Positions 1-8,713 of a stretch of DNA of 64,000 nucleotides are shown here, piece by piece. Below the pieces are notes generated by a model. That model did not search any database. It saw nothing but the letters and a program-made list of their open reading frames with translations, and was not told where the DNA came from. Numbering within the stretch: position 1 is the stretch's first letter; each line of letters opens with the position of its first letter. Made by a program: the position numbers and the translations under genes. The stretch is from CAYMPH01 sp964392365 (GTDB taxonomy: Bacteria; Spirochaetota; UBA4802; UBA5550): assembly GCA_964392365.1 (NCBI GenBank), contig CAYMPH010000003.1:186001-250000 (forward strand), in the 5' to 3' direction.

Positions 1-1
1 T

Positions 2-130
2 ATTGAAGGCAGAAGGGATAAAATTCCTCTTTGCTCTTTCTGTCAATACTGGGGAGTGCCAACCGGGTTTGATATCGCTGAAACAGATAGTAAAATTGAA
101 GAAAATAAAGTTTTTAACAGGAATGTATAA
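2..130 (+). CDS. Radical SAM/SPASM-type protein, C-terminal end only
   Basis: The 5' part lies outside the window; 42 codons are visible before TAA. They contain the string IPLCSFCQYWG, a C-x2-C pair like the last auxiliary Fe-S ligands of SPASM or twitch radical SAM proteins, followed by a short charged tail. The stop overlaps the next start by one base (TAATG), so the two genes are probably co-translated. The family call rests on this short motif alone. The reading frame is open from base 2, and its end fits the tight packing of the region. Confidence 0.5.
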   Translation: MEGRRDKIPLCSFCQYWGVPTGFDIAETDSKIEENKVFNRNV

Positions 131-1518
131 TGAGAGTCCTGCTGGTTGTTTATGATAATGATTCATATATACATACTTTTCCTCAAGGTCTTGCATATAT
201 TGCAGCTGCTTTAAAAAAAAATGGTTATGATGTTGTAATATATAATCAGGACATAGATCATCTTCCCGATGAACATTTAACTGAGCATCTGAATAAGAAT
301 AAATATGATTTTATTGGTTTAAGTTTTATTGGCGGATATTACCAATATAGAAAAGCCTTAAAAATTTCGGAAGCAATCAATAATTCAAAAAATAGACCAT
401 TCTTTATACTTGGGGGACATGGTCCTTCACCTGAACCTGAATTTTTTATTAAAAAAACTAATGCAGATGCTGTTGTAATCGGGGAAGGTGAGGAAACAAT
501 TATTGAGCTGATATATTCAGTAATAAATAAAATTTCTTTAAATAATGTTAAGGGTATAGCATACAGGAATGGTGATGAAGTTGTTATCAATGAAAGAAGA
601 GAGCTAATAAAAAATATTGATTCTCTGTCATGGCCGGAATATAATTTATTTCCGATTGAATACTATAGGCTGATAAGATGGCCGCATGCGGCAAGTAGAG
701 ATTTTGTAATGCCAGTTTTATCAGGCAGAGGCTGTACTTTTAGATGTAATTTCTGTTATCGGATGGATAAAGGTTTCCGTCCAAGAAGCAATGAATCTAT
801 TATTGAGGAAGTAAAATATTTAATAAAAGATTACAGAATTTCTTATATTAATTTTTCCGATGAACTGTTAATGTCTTCAGAAAAGAGAGTTGTTGATTTC
901 TGCAATGATTTGATAAAGACAGATTTAAAAATCAAATGGGATTGTAACGGTAGATTGAATTATGCTACACCTGAAGTTTTAAATCTTATGAAAAAATCAG
1001 GATGTGTATTTATTAATTATGGAATTGAATCTTATGACGATGAAATGCTGAAAAAAATAAATAAGGCATTAACAACAGATCAGATAAAAAAAGGAATTGA
1101 AGCAACACTTGAAGCCGGAATAAGTCCTGGTTATAATATAATATTTGGCAATATTGGAGAAACAAAAGAAGTTTTAATGAAGGGAGTTGAATTTTTATTG
1201 AAATATGATGATGGTTCACAAATGAGAACTATCCGTCCAGTAACCCCTTATCCAGGATCTGCTTTATATTATCATGCAATAGAAAAAGGTCTACTGGAAG
1301 GCCCGGAAGATTTTTATGAGAAAAAACATTTGAATTCCGATCTTTTGGCTGTAAATTTTACTGATTTGAGTGATAATGAATTTCATGATGCAATGTATGA
1401 AGCGAATGAAATTTTATTAAATAATTATTTCAGGAAAAAAGAAATTCAGGTAAAAGAGCAGCTTGTTAATTTATATAAAAAGAAAGATGTTTCTTTTAGA
1501 GGATTCAGGCAGACATGA
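130..1518 (+). CDS. B12-binding-type radical SAM protein
   Basis: This 462-residue protein has the two-domain layout of cobalamin-type radical SAM enzymes. An N-terminal Rossmann-like domain (about 1-165) carries GGHGPSPEPE and an IGEGEET motif. The radical SAM barrel begins at the Cys-x3-Cys-x2-Cys motif C202, C206, C209 in SGRGCTFRCNFCYR and binds a 4Fe-4S cluster and S-adenosylmethionine. The classical DxHxxG cobalamin motif is not visible, so B12 binding is uncertain. Family members do C-methylations, ring contractions and other difficult carbon chemistry; the substrate here is unknown. Its place directly before sugar-nucleotide genes suggests a modified sugar or lipid carrier. It is one of three proteins of this architecture in the window, with those starting at 20729 and 38629. 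The ATG overlaps the upstream stop. Confidence 0.85.
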   Translation: MRVLLVVYDNDSYIHTFPQGLAYIAAALKKNGYDVVIYNQDIDHLPDEHLTEHLNKNKYDFIGLSFIGGYYQYRKALKISEAINNSKNRPFFILGGHGPSPEPEFFIKKTNADAVVIGEGEETIIELIYSVINKISLNNVKGIAYRNGDEVVINERRELIKNIDSLSWPEYNLFPIEYYRLIRWPHAASRDFVMPVLSGRGCTFRCNFCYRMDKGFRPRSNESIIEEVKYLIKDYRISYINFSDELLMSSEKRVVDFCNDLIKTDLKIKWDCNGRLNYATPEVLNLMKKSGCVFINYGIESYDDEMLKKINKALTTDQIKKGIEATLEAGISPGYNIIFGNIGETKEVLMKGVEFLLKYDDGSQMRTIRPVTPYPGSALYYHAIEKGLLEGPEDFYEKKHLNSDLLAVNFTDLSDNEFHDAMYEANEILLNNYFRKKEIQVKEQLVNLYKKKDVSFRGFRQT

Positions 1519-1533
1519 TAACGGTTGTGATTT

Positions 1534-2781
1534 ATGATTAAAAAAATAATTTTTTTAATCCCTTTTGAAGCTTATGAATCTTCTTTTTTTAATATGATTA
1601 ATTCAATAAAAAAAGCAAATTTATTATATGAAATTTGGACAATTGCTCCAATGGTTTTCCCGAAAAATCAAATGGAATATTTTAAAAATAGAATCAATGA
1701 TTTTAAAGATGAAAATTATAAAGTAATTAAAACTTTTTTTGAATTATCGTCTTTATTAAAAAAACTGGATAACTCTGATTTTATATTTCATTGGTTCGAG
1801 TATTCATATGAAAATTATTATTTATTTAAGGCTATCTCGAAATCTAAAGCAAGATCAGGTCAGGATCAAACATTAGTTGATGTAACTTATAATGTAAAAA
1901 ATATTTTTAAAGATAATGTAACTCAAGCCTTTATAAAAAAAGTTTCTTTAATAAGTTTATCAAAAATATTAAATGTCTTGAAAAGGAAAATTTCTTTTAT
2001 TTATTCATTAAATAAGCAAATATTTATTTATTTAATGAATAAATATTATTTTTTACTTGGTATAAAAAATTTAGATGTAATTATAATCGGTGGGAAGCAC
2101 TCATTAACTAATCGGAATATTACATATTTAATAAATGAAAAAACAATAAAAATATTTGCTCATTCAGTAGATTATGATAATTTTTTACTTTCTCAAAATT
2201 CATCTAAGTTGGAATATAAATATGCTGTTTTTCTTGATGAAGATGTGTGTTTTCATCCAAATTATGTCCGAATCAATGTAAAACCTTTATCTAAACAAGA
2301 AGAATATTTCCCGGAATTAAATTCATTTTTTTCTAAAATAGAAATGAAATATAAAATAAAAATTATTATTGCTGAACATCCTCGTTCAAGTGGCAGTTAT
2401 AGTTTAAAAGATTATTTTAATGGAAGACAAGTTCTGAAAGGAAATACTGCTGATTTAGTTGCACATGCGGAATTTGTTATACTTCATGGAAGTTTATCCT
2501 TGAATTTAGCAGTTTTAAATAAGAAACCATTGATTTTTATAACGTTGAATTCAATTAAAGAATCCTGGTATCAAAATATTATTGAATCACGAGCACTTTA
2601 TTTCGAAAAAAAAATAATCAATATTGATGAAGTTGAAACTCTTGATGATAATATTAAAAATTATTCTTTGGCTGTTGATGAAGAACGATATGATGAATAC
2701 ATTAGAGATTTTATAAAACTGGATGGTCCTGATAAAATCAGCTGGGAAATCATAGTTGAAGCATTAAAAACACGATTATAA
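1534..2781 (+). CDS. Putative GT-B-like glycosyltransferase or surface carbohydrate protein
   Basis: I do not recognise a named family with certainty. The 415-residue protein has no signal peptide and is Lys/Asn/Ile rich. Its C-terminal half reads like a GT-B nucleotide-sugar domain: an IIAEHPRSSGSYSL stretch, then a GNTADLVAHAEFVILHGS stretch and an acidic/hydrophobic tail. This His-Pro followed by a Ser-rich loop resembles proteins annotated as surface carbohydrate biosynthesis or CDP-glycerol glycerophosphotransferase-like. A basic, hydrophobic central region (about 130-185) could lie on the membrane surface. It follows the radical SAM gene after 15 bases and precedes an epimerase gene, so a sugar-transfer role fits. 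The family call is an inference from motif layout. Confidence 0.45.
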   Translation: MIKKIIFLIPFEAYESSFFNMINSIKKANLLYEIWTIAPMVFPKNQMEYFKNRINDFKDENYKVIKTFFELSSLLKKLDNSDFIFHWFEYSYENYYLFKAISKSKARSGQDQTLVDVTYNVKNIFKDNVTQAFIKKVSLISLSKILNVLKRKISFIYSLNKQIFIYLMNKYYFLLGIKNLDVIIIGGKHSLTNRNITYLINEKTIKIFAHSVDYDNFLLSQNSSKLEYKYAVFLDEDVCFHPNYVRINVKPLSKQEEYFPELNSFFSKIEMKYKIKIIIAEHPRSSGSYSLKDYFNGRQVLKGNTADLVAHAEFVILHGSLSLNLAVLNKKPLIFITLNSIKESWYQNIIESRALYFEKKIINIDEVETLDDNIKNYSLAVDEERYDEYIRDFIKLDGPDKISWEIIVEALKTRL

Positions 2782-2792
2782 TCCAAAACTTT

Positions 2793-3344
2793 ATGAAAAT
2801 TATAAATACAGATATTAATGACCTTTTCATTTTAAAAAGCGAACCCCTTATTGATAACCGCGGGTATTTTGAAAGATTATTCTGCATGAATGAACTGAAG
2901 GAATTATTAAATGATAATTCTATAGTGCAGGTAAACCATTCTTTTACAAAAAAAAAAGGTGCTATCAGGGGAATGCATTTTCAGATGCCGCCAAAAGCTG
3001 AGATTAAAATTGTTAAGTGTTTAAAAGGATCAGTTTATGATGTTGCCGTTGATTTAAGAAATAATTCCAGCACTTTTCTAAAATGGTATAGTGAAGTTTT
3101 AACTCCAGAAAATGGCTTGATGATGTTAATCCCCAAAGGATTCGCACATGGCTTCCAAACCCTTGAGAAAAACACTGAATTACTTTATTTTCATACAGAA
3201 TTTTATAATAAAGAATTCGAATCAGGAATAAGATTTAACGACCTTGCATTAAAAATCAATTGGAAATTATCTGTTTCGGAAATATCCGATAGAGATAAAA
3301 GTTTTAAAATTATTGAAAATTCGTTTGCAGGATTAATTATATGA
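2793..3344 (+). CDS. rfbC: dTDP-4-dehydrorhamnose 3,5-epimerase family protein (RmlC-like)
   Basis: The 183-residue cupin matches RmlC in length and motifs: RGMHFQMPP contains the catalytic-base His region, KGSVYDVAVDLR is the central beta-barrel strand, IPKGFAHGFQTL follows, and FYNKEFESGIRFND carries the conserved Tyr and the GIRFND box. RmlC epimerises C3 and C5 of dTDP-4-keto-6-deoxyglucose; some relatives epimerise only C3 or act on amino or C-methylated sugars. Its neighbours, a C-methyltransferase and an aminotransferase, point to a branched or amino dTDP-sugar rather than plain rhamnose, and no RmlD reductase is seen. RmlA and RmlB are about 29 kb downstream. The next gene starts inside its stop codon (ATGA). 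Confidence 0.85.
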   Translation: MKIINTDINDLFILKSEPLIDNRGYFERLFCMNELKELLNDNSIVQVNHSFTKKKGAIRGMHFQMPPKAEIKIVKCLKGSVYDVAVDLRNNSSTFLKWYSEVLTPENGLMMLIPKGFAHGFQTLEKNTELLYFHTEFYNKEFESGIRFNDLALKINWKLSVSEISDRDKSFKIIENSFAGLII

Positions 3345-4567
3345 GATGTCGCTTTTGTTATACAGAATTAAATCATGTTTTTATCGATTTAGTAAATTCG
3401 CCGCCTTCAAATTCATATTTGAATATTGAACAATTGAATGAACCGGAGATTTTTTATCCTCTAAAAGTTTTTATTTGTGAGAAGTGTTTTCTTGTACAGG
3501 TCGATGAATATAAAAAATCCTCTGAAATTTTTTCTAAAGAATACATGTATTTCTCATCTTTTTCTAGTTCCTGGCTGGAACATTGTAAAAAATATACGGA
3601 TATGATGATAGAAAGGTTCGGAATTTCAGAAAAGTCAAAGGTTGTTGAAATAGCATCAAATGATGGTTACCTGCTTCAGTATTTTAAAAATAAAAATATC
3701 CCGGTTTTGGGCATAGAACCATCGAGTTCAACAGCAAAAATTGCTATTGAAAAAGGTATTGAAACAATTGAAGAATTTTTTACTGTATCATTAGCAGATT
3801 ATCTCGTTTCAAGTAATATACGTGCTGATTTAATAGTTGGCAATAATGTACTGGCCCATGTACCGCAAATAAATGATTTTGTTGCTGCTTTAAAAATTTT
3901 ATTAAAAGATAATGGTATCATTACCATGGAGTTTCCTCATCTTTTAAATCTTGTCGAGCAGATTCAGTTTGATACAATTTATCATGAACATTATTCATAC
4001 GTTTCATTTATTGCAGTTAATCAGATTTTTAATATGCATGGTCTGGTAATCTTTGACGTAGATGAGCTGGATACACACGGCGGATCTCTTCGAATTTATG
4101 CAAAACATTTTGAAGATAAGACCAAATCAATATCATCCAATGTCCAGCAGCTTGTTGATAAGGAAATTCTAAAAGGAATGAATAAGATTGATTATTATAT
4201 TTCTTTTCAGGAAAAAGCCAATGAAGTTAAATATAATTTATTGAACTTTCTTATTCAGCAGAAAAAAAATAATAAAAAGGTCGCAGCTTACGGTGCTGCT
4301 GCTAAAGGGAATACTTTATTAAATTATTGCGGTATTAAAAAGGATTTAATATCGTTTGTTGTAGATAAATCGCCATATAAACAGAATAAGTTTTTGCCAG
4401 GCAGTCATATTCCTGTAAAAAATGAAAAATCCATTAAAGAGGAGAAGCCGGAATATATAATAATTCTTCCGTGGAATTTAAAAGATGAAATAATGAAACA
4501 ATTGGAATATGTCAGGGATTGGGACGCAAAATTTGTAATACCTCTTCCTGATCTGGTGATTTTTTGA
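3341..4567 (+). CDS. NDP-hexose C-methyltransferase (TylC3/TcaB9-like)
   Basis: The 408-residue protein has all three parts of sugar C-methyltransferases. A zinc-binding N-terminus has C3, C6, C46 and C49. The SAM-binding Rossmann domain has VEIASNDGYLL at about 102-112. The C-terminal domain ends in a nucleotide-sugar-binding region with YGAAAKGNTLLNY. The active-site motif YHEH at 214-217 gives the Tyr, Glu and His used by TcaB9 to methylate C3 of a 4-keto-6-deoxy sugar. The likely product is a 3-C-methyl branched dTDP-sugar, made after the epimerase encoded just upstream; the next gene may aminate it at C4. Both ends overlap their neighbours by four bases, so translation is coupled. A second family member starts at 44056. 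Confidence 0.88.
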   Translation: MRCRFCYTELNHVFIDLVNSPPSNSYLNIEQLNEPEIFYPLKVFICEKCFLVQVDEYKKSSEIFSKEYMYFSSFSSSWLEHCKKYTDMMIERFGISEKSKVVEIASNDGYLLQYFKNKNIPVLGIEPSSSTAKIAIEKGIETIEEFFTVSLADYLVSSNIRADLIVGNNVLAHVPQINDFVAALKILLKDNGIITMEFPHLLNLVEQIQFDTIYHEHYSYVSFIAVNQIFNMHGLVIFDVDELDTHGGSLRIYAKHFEDKTKSISSNVQQLVDKEILKGMNKIDYYISFQEKANEVKYNLLNFLIQQKKNNKKVAAYGAAAKGNTLLNYCGIKKDLISFVVDKSPYKQNKFLPGSHIPVKNEKSIKEEKPEYIIILPWNLKDEIMKQLEYVRDWDAKFVIPLPDLVIF

Positions 4568-5673
4568 AAAAAATATATTATACCAAACCTTCAATATCTG
4601 AATTAGAAATTCAATATGCAGACGATGCTGTTAGAAACGGCTGGGGTGAAAAATGCTATGATTATATAAATATTTTTGAGAAGAAATTTTCAGAATATTT
4701 GGGCGTAAAGTATTCAATAGCCACTTCAAGCTGTACCGGTGCGATACATATGGGGCTATCTGCAATTGGAGTTGGGTCGGGTGATGAGGTTATACTGGCT
4801 GATATAAACTGGATTGCTTCAGCGGCTCCAGTTACCTATCTGGGAGCTGAACCTGTTTTTGTTGACATCCTTCCTGATACCTGGTGCATAGATCCTGCAA
4901 AAATTGAAGAGGCAGTAACTTCCAGGACCAAAGCTATTATTGCTGTTCATTTATATGGTAATCTTTGCGAGATGGATGAAATAATGAGAATCGCAAATAA
5001 ATATAATCTTTATGTAATAGAAGATGCGGCTGAGGCAATTGGTTCTGTATATAAAGGGCGAAGAGCTGGTTCAATTGGCGATTTTGGCGTTTTTTCATTT
5101 CATGGCACAAAGACTATGACAACCGGCGAAGGGGGTATGTTTGTTACAAATAATAAGGATTTATATGATAAAATTATTATATTAAACAACCACGGCCGAG
5201 ATTCAAAAATTGGAAAACAGTTCTGGTGTGAGATTGTCGGCTTCAAGTATAAAATTTCAAATGTACAGGCTGCTATCGGTGTTGCCCAGCTTGAACGTAT
5301 TAATGAGCTTGTTCAGAAGAAGAGGGATATTTTTTATTTTTATAAAAAAGAATTGGAAGATCTGGATTGCATCCAGTTAAATATTGAAATAGAAAATACA
5401 ATAAACTGTTTCTGGATGCCGTCTATAATTTTTGATAAATCATTGAATCTCGATAGAGACAATCTGATTTATGAATTGCAGAATAATAATATAGATGGCA
5501 GAGTTTTTTTCTATCCTTTATCTTCTATGCCTATGTTCAAAAAGAATTTTAATAATAGTGTTAGCTATGATATATTTTACAGAGCAATAAATCTTCCAAC
5601 TTATTATGATCTTGAAAAAGATGATATAAAAAGAGTAATCAAAATTATTAAAGATTTTATAAAGAAAAAATGA
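4564..5673 (+). CDS. DegT/DnrJ/EryC1/StrS sugar aminotransferase
   Basis: This 369-residue PLP-dependent enzyme transfers an amino group to a keto-sugar nucleotide. SCTGAIHMGLSAIG is the phosphate-binding start, EDAAEAIGS contains the Asp that holds the pyridine nitrogen, and SFHGTKTMTTGEGG puts the Schiff-base Lys at residue 183. This Lys separates it from the two His-type relatives at 24237 and 28525. The next gene encodes a NeuD/PglD-type acetyltransferase, so an N-acetylated 4-amino-4,6-dideoxy sugar is the simplest product, perhaps C-methylated too. The start is TTG inside the previous stop (TTGA), an arrangement also used by the genes at 32648 and 45312. Exact regiochemistry cannot be read from the sequence. 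Confidence 0.9.
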   Translation: MKKIYYTKPSISELEIQYADDAVRNGWGEKCYDYINIFEKKFSEYLGVKYSIATSSCTGAIHMGLSAIGVGSGDEVILADINWIASAAPVTYLGAEPVFVDILPDTWCIDPAKIEEAVTSRTKAIIAVHLYGNLCEMDEIMRIANKYNLYVIEDAAEAIGSVYKGRRAGSIGDFGVFSFHGTKTMTTGEGGMFVTNNKDLYDKIIILNNHGRDSKIGKQFWCEIVGFKYKISNVQAAIGVAQLERINELVQKKRDIFYFYKKELEDLDCIQLNIEIENTINCFWMPSIIFDKSLNLDRDNLIYELQNNNIDGRVFFYPLSSMPMFKKNFNNSVSYDIFYRAINLPTYYDLEKDDIKRVIKIIKDFIKKK

Positions 5674-6311
5674 AAAAAATTATTTTTTGGGGTGCTACAG
5701 GGCAGGCTGTTGTTCTGGAAGAATTTATTAATACATGCGGATTTGAATTAGCAGCTGTCTTTGATAATAATAATCAAGTTAAATCTCCTTTCAAATTAAT
5801 CCCGATTTATTATGGTTTTGAATCACTGGATAAATGGATAAATCAATCAAATGAAGTAATTCATTATGCTATTGCTATTGGCGGAGATAAAGGACGCGAT
5901 AGGATATTTTTAAATGAAGAATTAAAGAAAAGAGGATTAAAGCCTGCTTCCTTAATACATCCTAAATCTTTTGTTGCTTCAAATTCATCAATAGGCGAAG
6001 GATTTCAGATGATGGCAAATGCTTCGGTTTGCGCCAGAACTGTAATTGGAAACCAGGTCATAGTGAATACTTCATCTTCAATAGATCATGAATGCCATTT
6101 AGGTGATGGCGTGCATATTGGACCAGGCGCAGTTCTGGCAGGTTGTGTTAATATAGGCAATAATACTTTTATTGGAACCGGAGCTATTGTTTTACCGCGT
6201 TTAAATATTGGAGCTAATACAATAATCGGTGCCGGATCAGTCGTCAATAGAGATATTCCTGAAAAAGTGATAGCTTTTGGAAATCCTGCTAGAGTAATAA
6301 AAAAGATATAA
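5670..6311 (+). CDS. NeuD/PglD-type sugar N- or O-acetyltransferase
   Basis: The 213-residue protein has an N-terminal Rossmann-like nucleotide-sugar domain (IIFWGATGQAVVLEEF at the start) and a C-terminal left-handed beta-helix made of hexapeptide repeats such as NASVCARTVIGNQV and IGPGAVLAGCVNIG. This is the layout of PglD and NeuD, which acetylate an amino sugar with acetyl-CoA. The catalytic base His is likely in SSIDHECHLGDG. It lies directly after an aminotransferase with a four-base overlap, the usual pairing for UDP- or dTDP-4-amino-4,6-dideoxyhexoses. N-acetylation of that amine is the favoured role; O-acetylation of another sugar is possible. Confidence 0.88.
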   Translation: MKKIIFWGATGQAVVLEEFINTCGFELAAVFDNNNQVKSPFKLIPIYYGFESLDKWINQSNEVIHYAIAIGGDKGRDRIFLNEELKKRGLKPASLIHPKSFVASNSSIGEGFQMMANASVCARTVIGNQVIVNTSSSIDHECHLGDGVHIGPGAVLAGCVNIGNNTFIGTGAIVLPRLNIGANTIIGAGSVVNRDIPEKVIAFGNPARVIKKI

Positions 6312-6323
6312 AAAGAGACTGAT

Positions 6324-6935
6324 ATGAATTATAAATTTCCATTCTGGTCGTATGAACATTTTCTACATAAAATATTTAAATTTTTTATTTTTAAAAGAAA
6401 GTTTAAAAAATTTGGAATAAATACCTATTTAAGCCCATATTCTGAAGTTTTAAATATGCAGTATATATCAATAGGCAACAATGTTTTTATACAAAATGGT
6501 GCATGGTTTTTAGCGCTAGATAAATATGCAGGTGATAAATATACGCCTGTAATTGATATTGGAGATGATGTTTATATGGGGCATTTCTGTACCTTGAGTG
6601 CTGCAAATTATATTAAAATCGGTAAAGGTGTTTTAATTGGTGATAATGTTATTATCGGGGATGCAACTCATTCTTATGAAGATATTACAAAACCTGTAAA
6701 TTCCCAGCCTCTGACCGGGCCTGGAAAAATAATAATTAATGATAGAGTCTGGATTGGAAAAAATGTCTTCATTGGAACTAATCTTGAAATAGGTGAGCAT
6801 TCTATAATTGGAGCAAATTCTGTAATTACTAAATCAGTCCCTCCATTTACTGTTGTATCTGGAAATCCTGCAATGATCATTAAACAGTATTCATTTAAAA
6901 AGAAACAATGGGTAAAAAGGATAAGAAAGATATAA
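6324..6935 (+). CDS. Hexapeptide-repeat acyltransferase (maltose/xenobiotic acetyltransferase-like)
   Basis: The 203-residue protein is one left-handed beta-helix domain. Imperfect hexapeptide repeats run from about 40 to 185 (ISIGNNVFIQNG, IKIGKGVLIGDNVIIGD, VWIGKNVFIGTNLEIGEHS, IIGANSVIT). The sequence GDATHSYED contains the likely catalytic His, in the place used by maltose and galactoside acetyltransferases. The basic, aromatic N-terminus (FWSYEHFLHKIFKFFIFKRK) may touch the membrane. It would O-acylate a sugar or glycan. It follows the NeuD-like gene by 12 bases and precedes a GT2 gene. The acceptor is unknown. Confidence 0.85.
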   Translation: MNYKFPFWSYEHFLHKIFKFFIFKRKFKKFGINTYLSPYSEVLNMQYISIGNNVFIQNGAWFLALDKYAGDKYTPVIDIGDDVYMGHFCTLSAANYIKIGKGVLIGDNVIIGDATHSYEDITKPVNSQPLTGPGKIIINDRVWIGKNVFIGTNLEIGEHSIIGANSVITKSVPPFTVVSGNPAMIIKQYSFKKKQWVKRIRKI

Positions 6936-6937
6936 AA

Positions 6938-8143
6938 ATGCCGAAACCATATTATAGTATAGTACTGCCAACCAAAAATAGAAGCTGGATAATTAATAAT
7001 GCTTTTAAAAGTATTTTATTACAGAATTTTACTGATTTTGAATTCATATTAGTTGATAATAGTGATAATGACGAAACTAAGAAATTATTTGATAAATACT
7101 TAAGCAGTGATAAAAGATGTAAATATCTAAAAACAGGCGGACTGCTGATGCCTGATAACTGGCAGGCCGGTGTAAATCTTATAAATGGTAAATATTTAGT
7201 TTTAATTGAAGATAAGCAGGCATTAAAAAAAGATGCATTGCTTGAACTTTACAATTTGATTGAAAAAAATAAATTCAGCTGCATCGCTGCATACCCTGAA
7301 TTTTATATTGACATTTTTAAAAAGAATTATGTTGATAAACCATCTCAGGGAAATGATATCATGATTTATTCTTCTGATTATATTTTAGATTATTTCTTAA
7401 CTAATCCTTCAATCACCAGCCAGTTTTTATTTCCTACAGGGTATCATTCTGTAATTGAAAAAAAAATTGTGGATAAAGCGAATAATTCAAAGTTAGGCAG
7501 AATGTGCCATAAGGTTTCCCCTGATATTTCTATGGGTTTTTTTCAGTTGTTTTATTCTAAATATATAGTACGTCTTCCGGAAGGATATTCGTTAATTACA
7601 ACCTCAAAAAGCAGCCACGGAACAAGTTACATGAAAACTAAGGATACTAGTGAACTTTTAAAGAAAAATACAATATCTGATACTTATAAGTATGTTCCAA
7701 TTAAAACAAGTATTCTTGTAAATACAATATTTAATGATTACATGAGAATGAGAGAAAAACTTGGAGGAAAATTTAATAAACATAATTTAAATATACCCGA
7801 GTATTTTACACAATGCAGAATAAATATTATTAATTCAAAAAAATTAGGAGCTGATACCGGCATAGATGAACGGGAATGGGATAAAGCTTATGATAAGCTT
7901 AACAAGGATGAAAAAATAATTATTGATGAATTGATTATAAAACGTACAAATATTCAGGAAGAAAATTCCAAAGTTGATTTATTAAAATCTTTTGGCAGAA
8001 AAATTCATTTGCATAAAGTAAAAAAATATATACTTGATTTAATTATACCGGCGGAGGCAACTGTATATTTTAATAATCCGATGGAATATATAGAGAATAA
8101 TCCATTAAATTTAAGTAAATATAAAATAGTTGAAGCAAAATAA
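6938..8143 (+). CDS. Family 2 glycosyltransferase
   Basis: A GT-A fold enzyme of about 401 residues. YSIVLPTKNRSWIINNA is the usual GT2 opening, FEFILVDNSDNDET the nucleotide-binding loop, and VLIEDKQ replaces the usual DxD-type metal site. I prefer ATG 6938, two bases after the previous stop, because it puts the GT2 strand right at the N-terminus. An ATG at 6908 in the same frame would add ten lysine-rich residues and overlap the upstream gene by 28 bases; neither has a strong Shine-Dalgarno site. The C-terminal 150 residues are charged and not diagnostic. The next gene is convergent and ends three bases away, so this closes the first transcription block. Confidence 0.8.
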   Translation: MPKPYYSIVLPTKNRSWIINNAFKSILLQNFTDFEFILVDNSDNDETKKLFDKYLSSDKRCKYLKTGGLLMPDNWQAGVNLINGKYLVLIEDKQALKKDALLELYNLIEKNKFSCIAAYPEFYIDIFKKNYVDKPSQGNDIMIYSSDYILDYFLTNPSITSQFLFPTGYHSVIEKKIVDKANNSKLGRMCHKVSPDISMGFFQLFYSKYIVRLPEGYSLITTSKSSHGTSYMKTKDTSELLKKNTISDTYKYVPIKTSILVNTIFNDYMRMREKLGGKFNKHNLNIPEYFTQCRINIINSKKLGADTGIDEREWDKAYDKLNKDEKIIIDELIIKRTNIQEENSKVDLLKSFGRKIHLHKVKKYILDLIIPAEATVYFNNPMEYIENNPLNLSKYKIVEAK

Positions 8144-8146
8144 TTT

Positions 8147-8668
8147 TTATTTATTACTTTTTAAAAAAAGAAATAAATCTTTAATGCTCTGAAATTGAAA
8201 ATTTCTATTATCAATTGTTTTATTAACCAGATAATTCGTAATGACTCCGGCATTGATTCCGGTTTCAATGTCTCTTGAATTGTCACCAATGACAACAGAA
8301 TTCTCAAGATCAATATTGAATTCTTTTTGTGCCTGCAATATCATTCCAGGTTTAGGCTTTCTGCAATTGCAGTCGCCTGTAATTTCCGGAAGGTGTGGGC
8401 AATAATAAACTTTAGTAATGTTTATATTTTTTTTATTAAATTCATTAATCATCCATTCAGTTAATAAATTATAGTCGCTTATAGTATAATAACCACGGGC
8501 TATACCAGACTGATTGGTTATAATATAAATTAGATATCCTTTATCCTGAAAGAATCTGCATAATTCAAAAATTCCGTCAATGAATTCAAAATCTTCAATT
8601 TTATAAACAAAGTTTTTTTCAATATTTACAGTTCCATCTCTATCTAGAAATAACGCTTTTAGTTTCAT
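8147..8668 (-). CDS. gmhB: D-glycero-D-manno-heptose 1,7-bisphosphate 7-phosphatase (GmhB-like)
   Basis: This 173-residue HAD-superfamily phosphatase starts with FLDRDGTVN, giving the nucleophile D9 and acid/base D11. TNQSGIARG is motif II. The zinc loop has C90, H92, C100 and C102, a feature of GmhB and the related histidinol phosphatases. GmhB removes the 7-phosphate of heptose 1,7-bisphosphate before nucleotidyl transfer. It is divergent from a run of heptose-type genes (nucleotidyltransferase, GmhA-like isomerase, HldE-like fusion, transketolase), which supports this assignment over histidinol phosphatase. It is one of only two minus-strand genes in the window. Confidence 0.88.
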   Translation of the reverse strand: MKLKALFLDRDGTVNIEKNFVYKIEDFEFIDGIFELCRFFQDKGYLIYIITNQSGIARGYYTISDYNLLTEWMINEFNKKNINITKVYYCPHLPEITGDCNCRKPKPGMILQAQKEFNIDLENSVVIGDNSRDIETGINAGVITNYLVNKTIDNRNFQFQSIKDLFLFLKSNK

Positions 8669-8713
8669 GTTATTTATTTGACAGCTTTAGTAATTATAAA
8701 AAAATTGATTATT

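Noticed and set aside
8141..8175. Bidirectional terminator between convergent GT2 and gmhB genes
   Set aside because: Only A/T pairs and runs are present; the imperfect TTTATT/AATAAA pairing is expected by chance in this composition.
8678..8713. TTG start for the DHS-like gene, or TTGACA as a -35 box
   Set aside because: The TTG has no Shine-Dalgarno site and would leave nine bases to the divergent gene. As a -35 box it lacks a -10 at proper distance. ATG 8714 is kept, with uncertainty.
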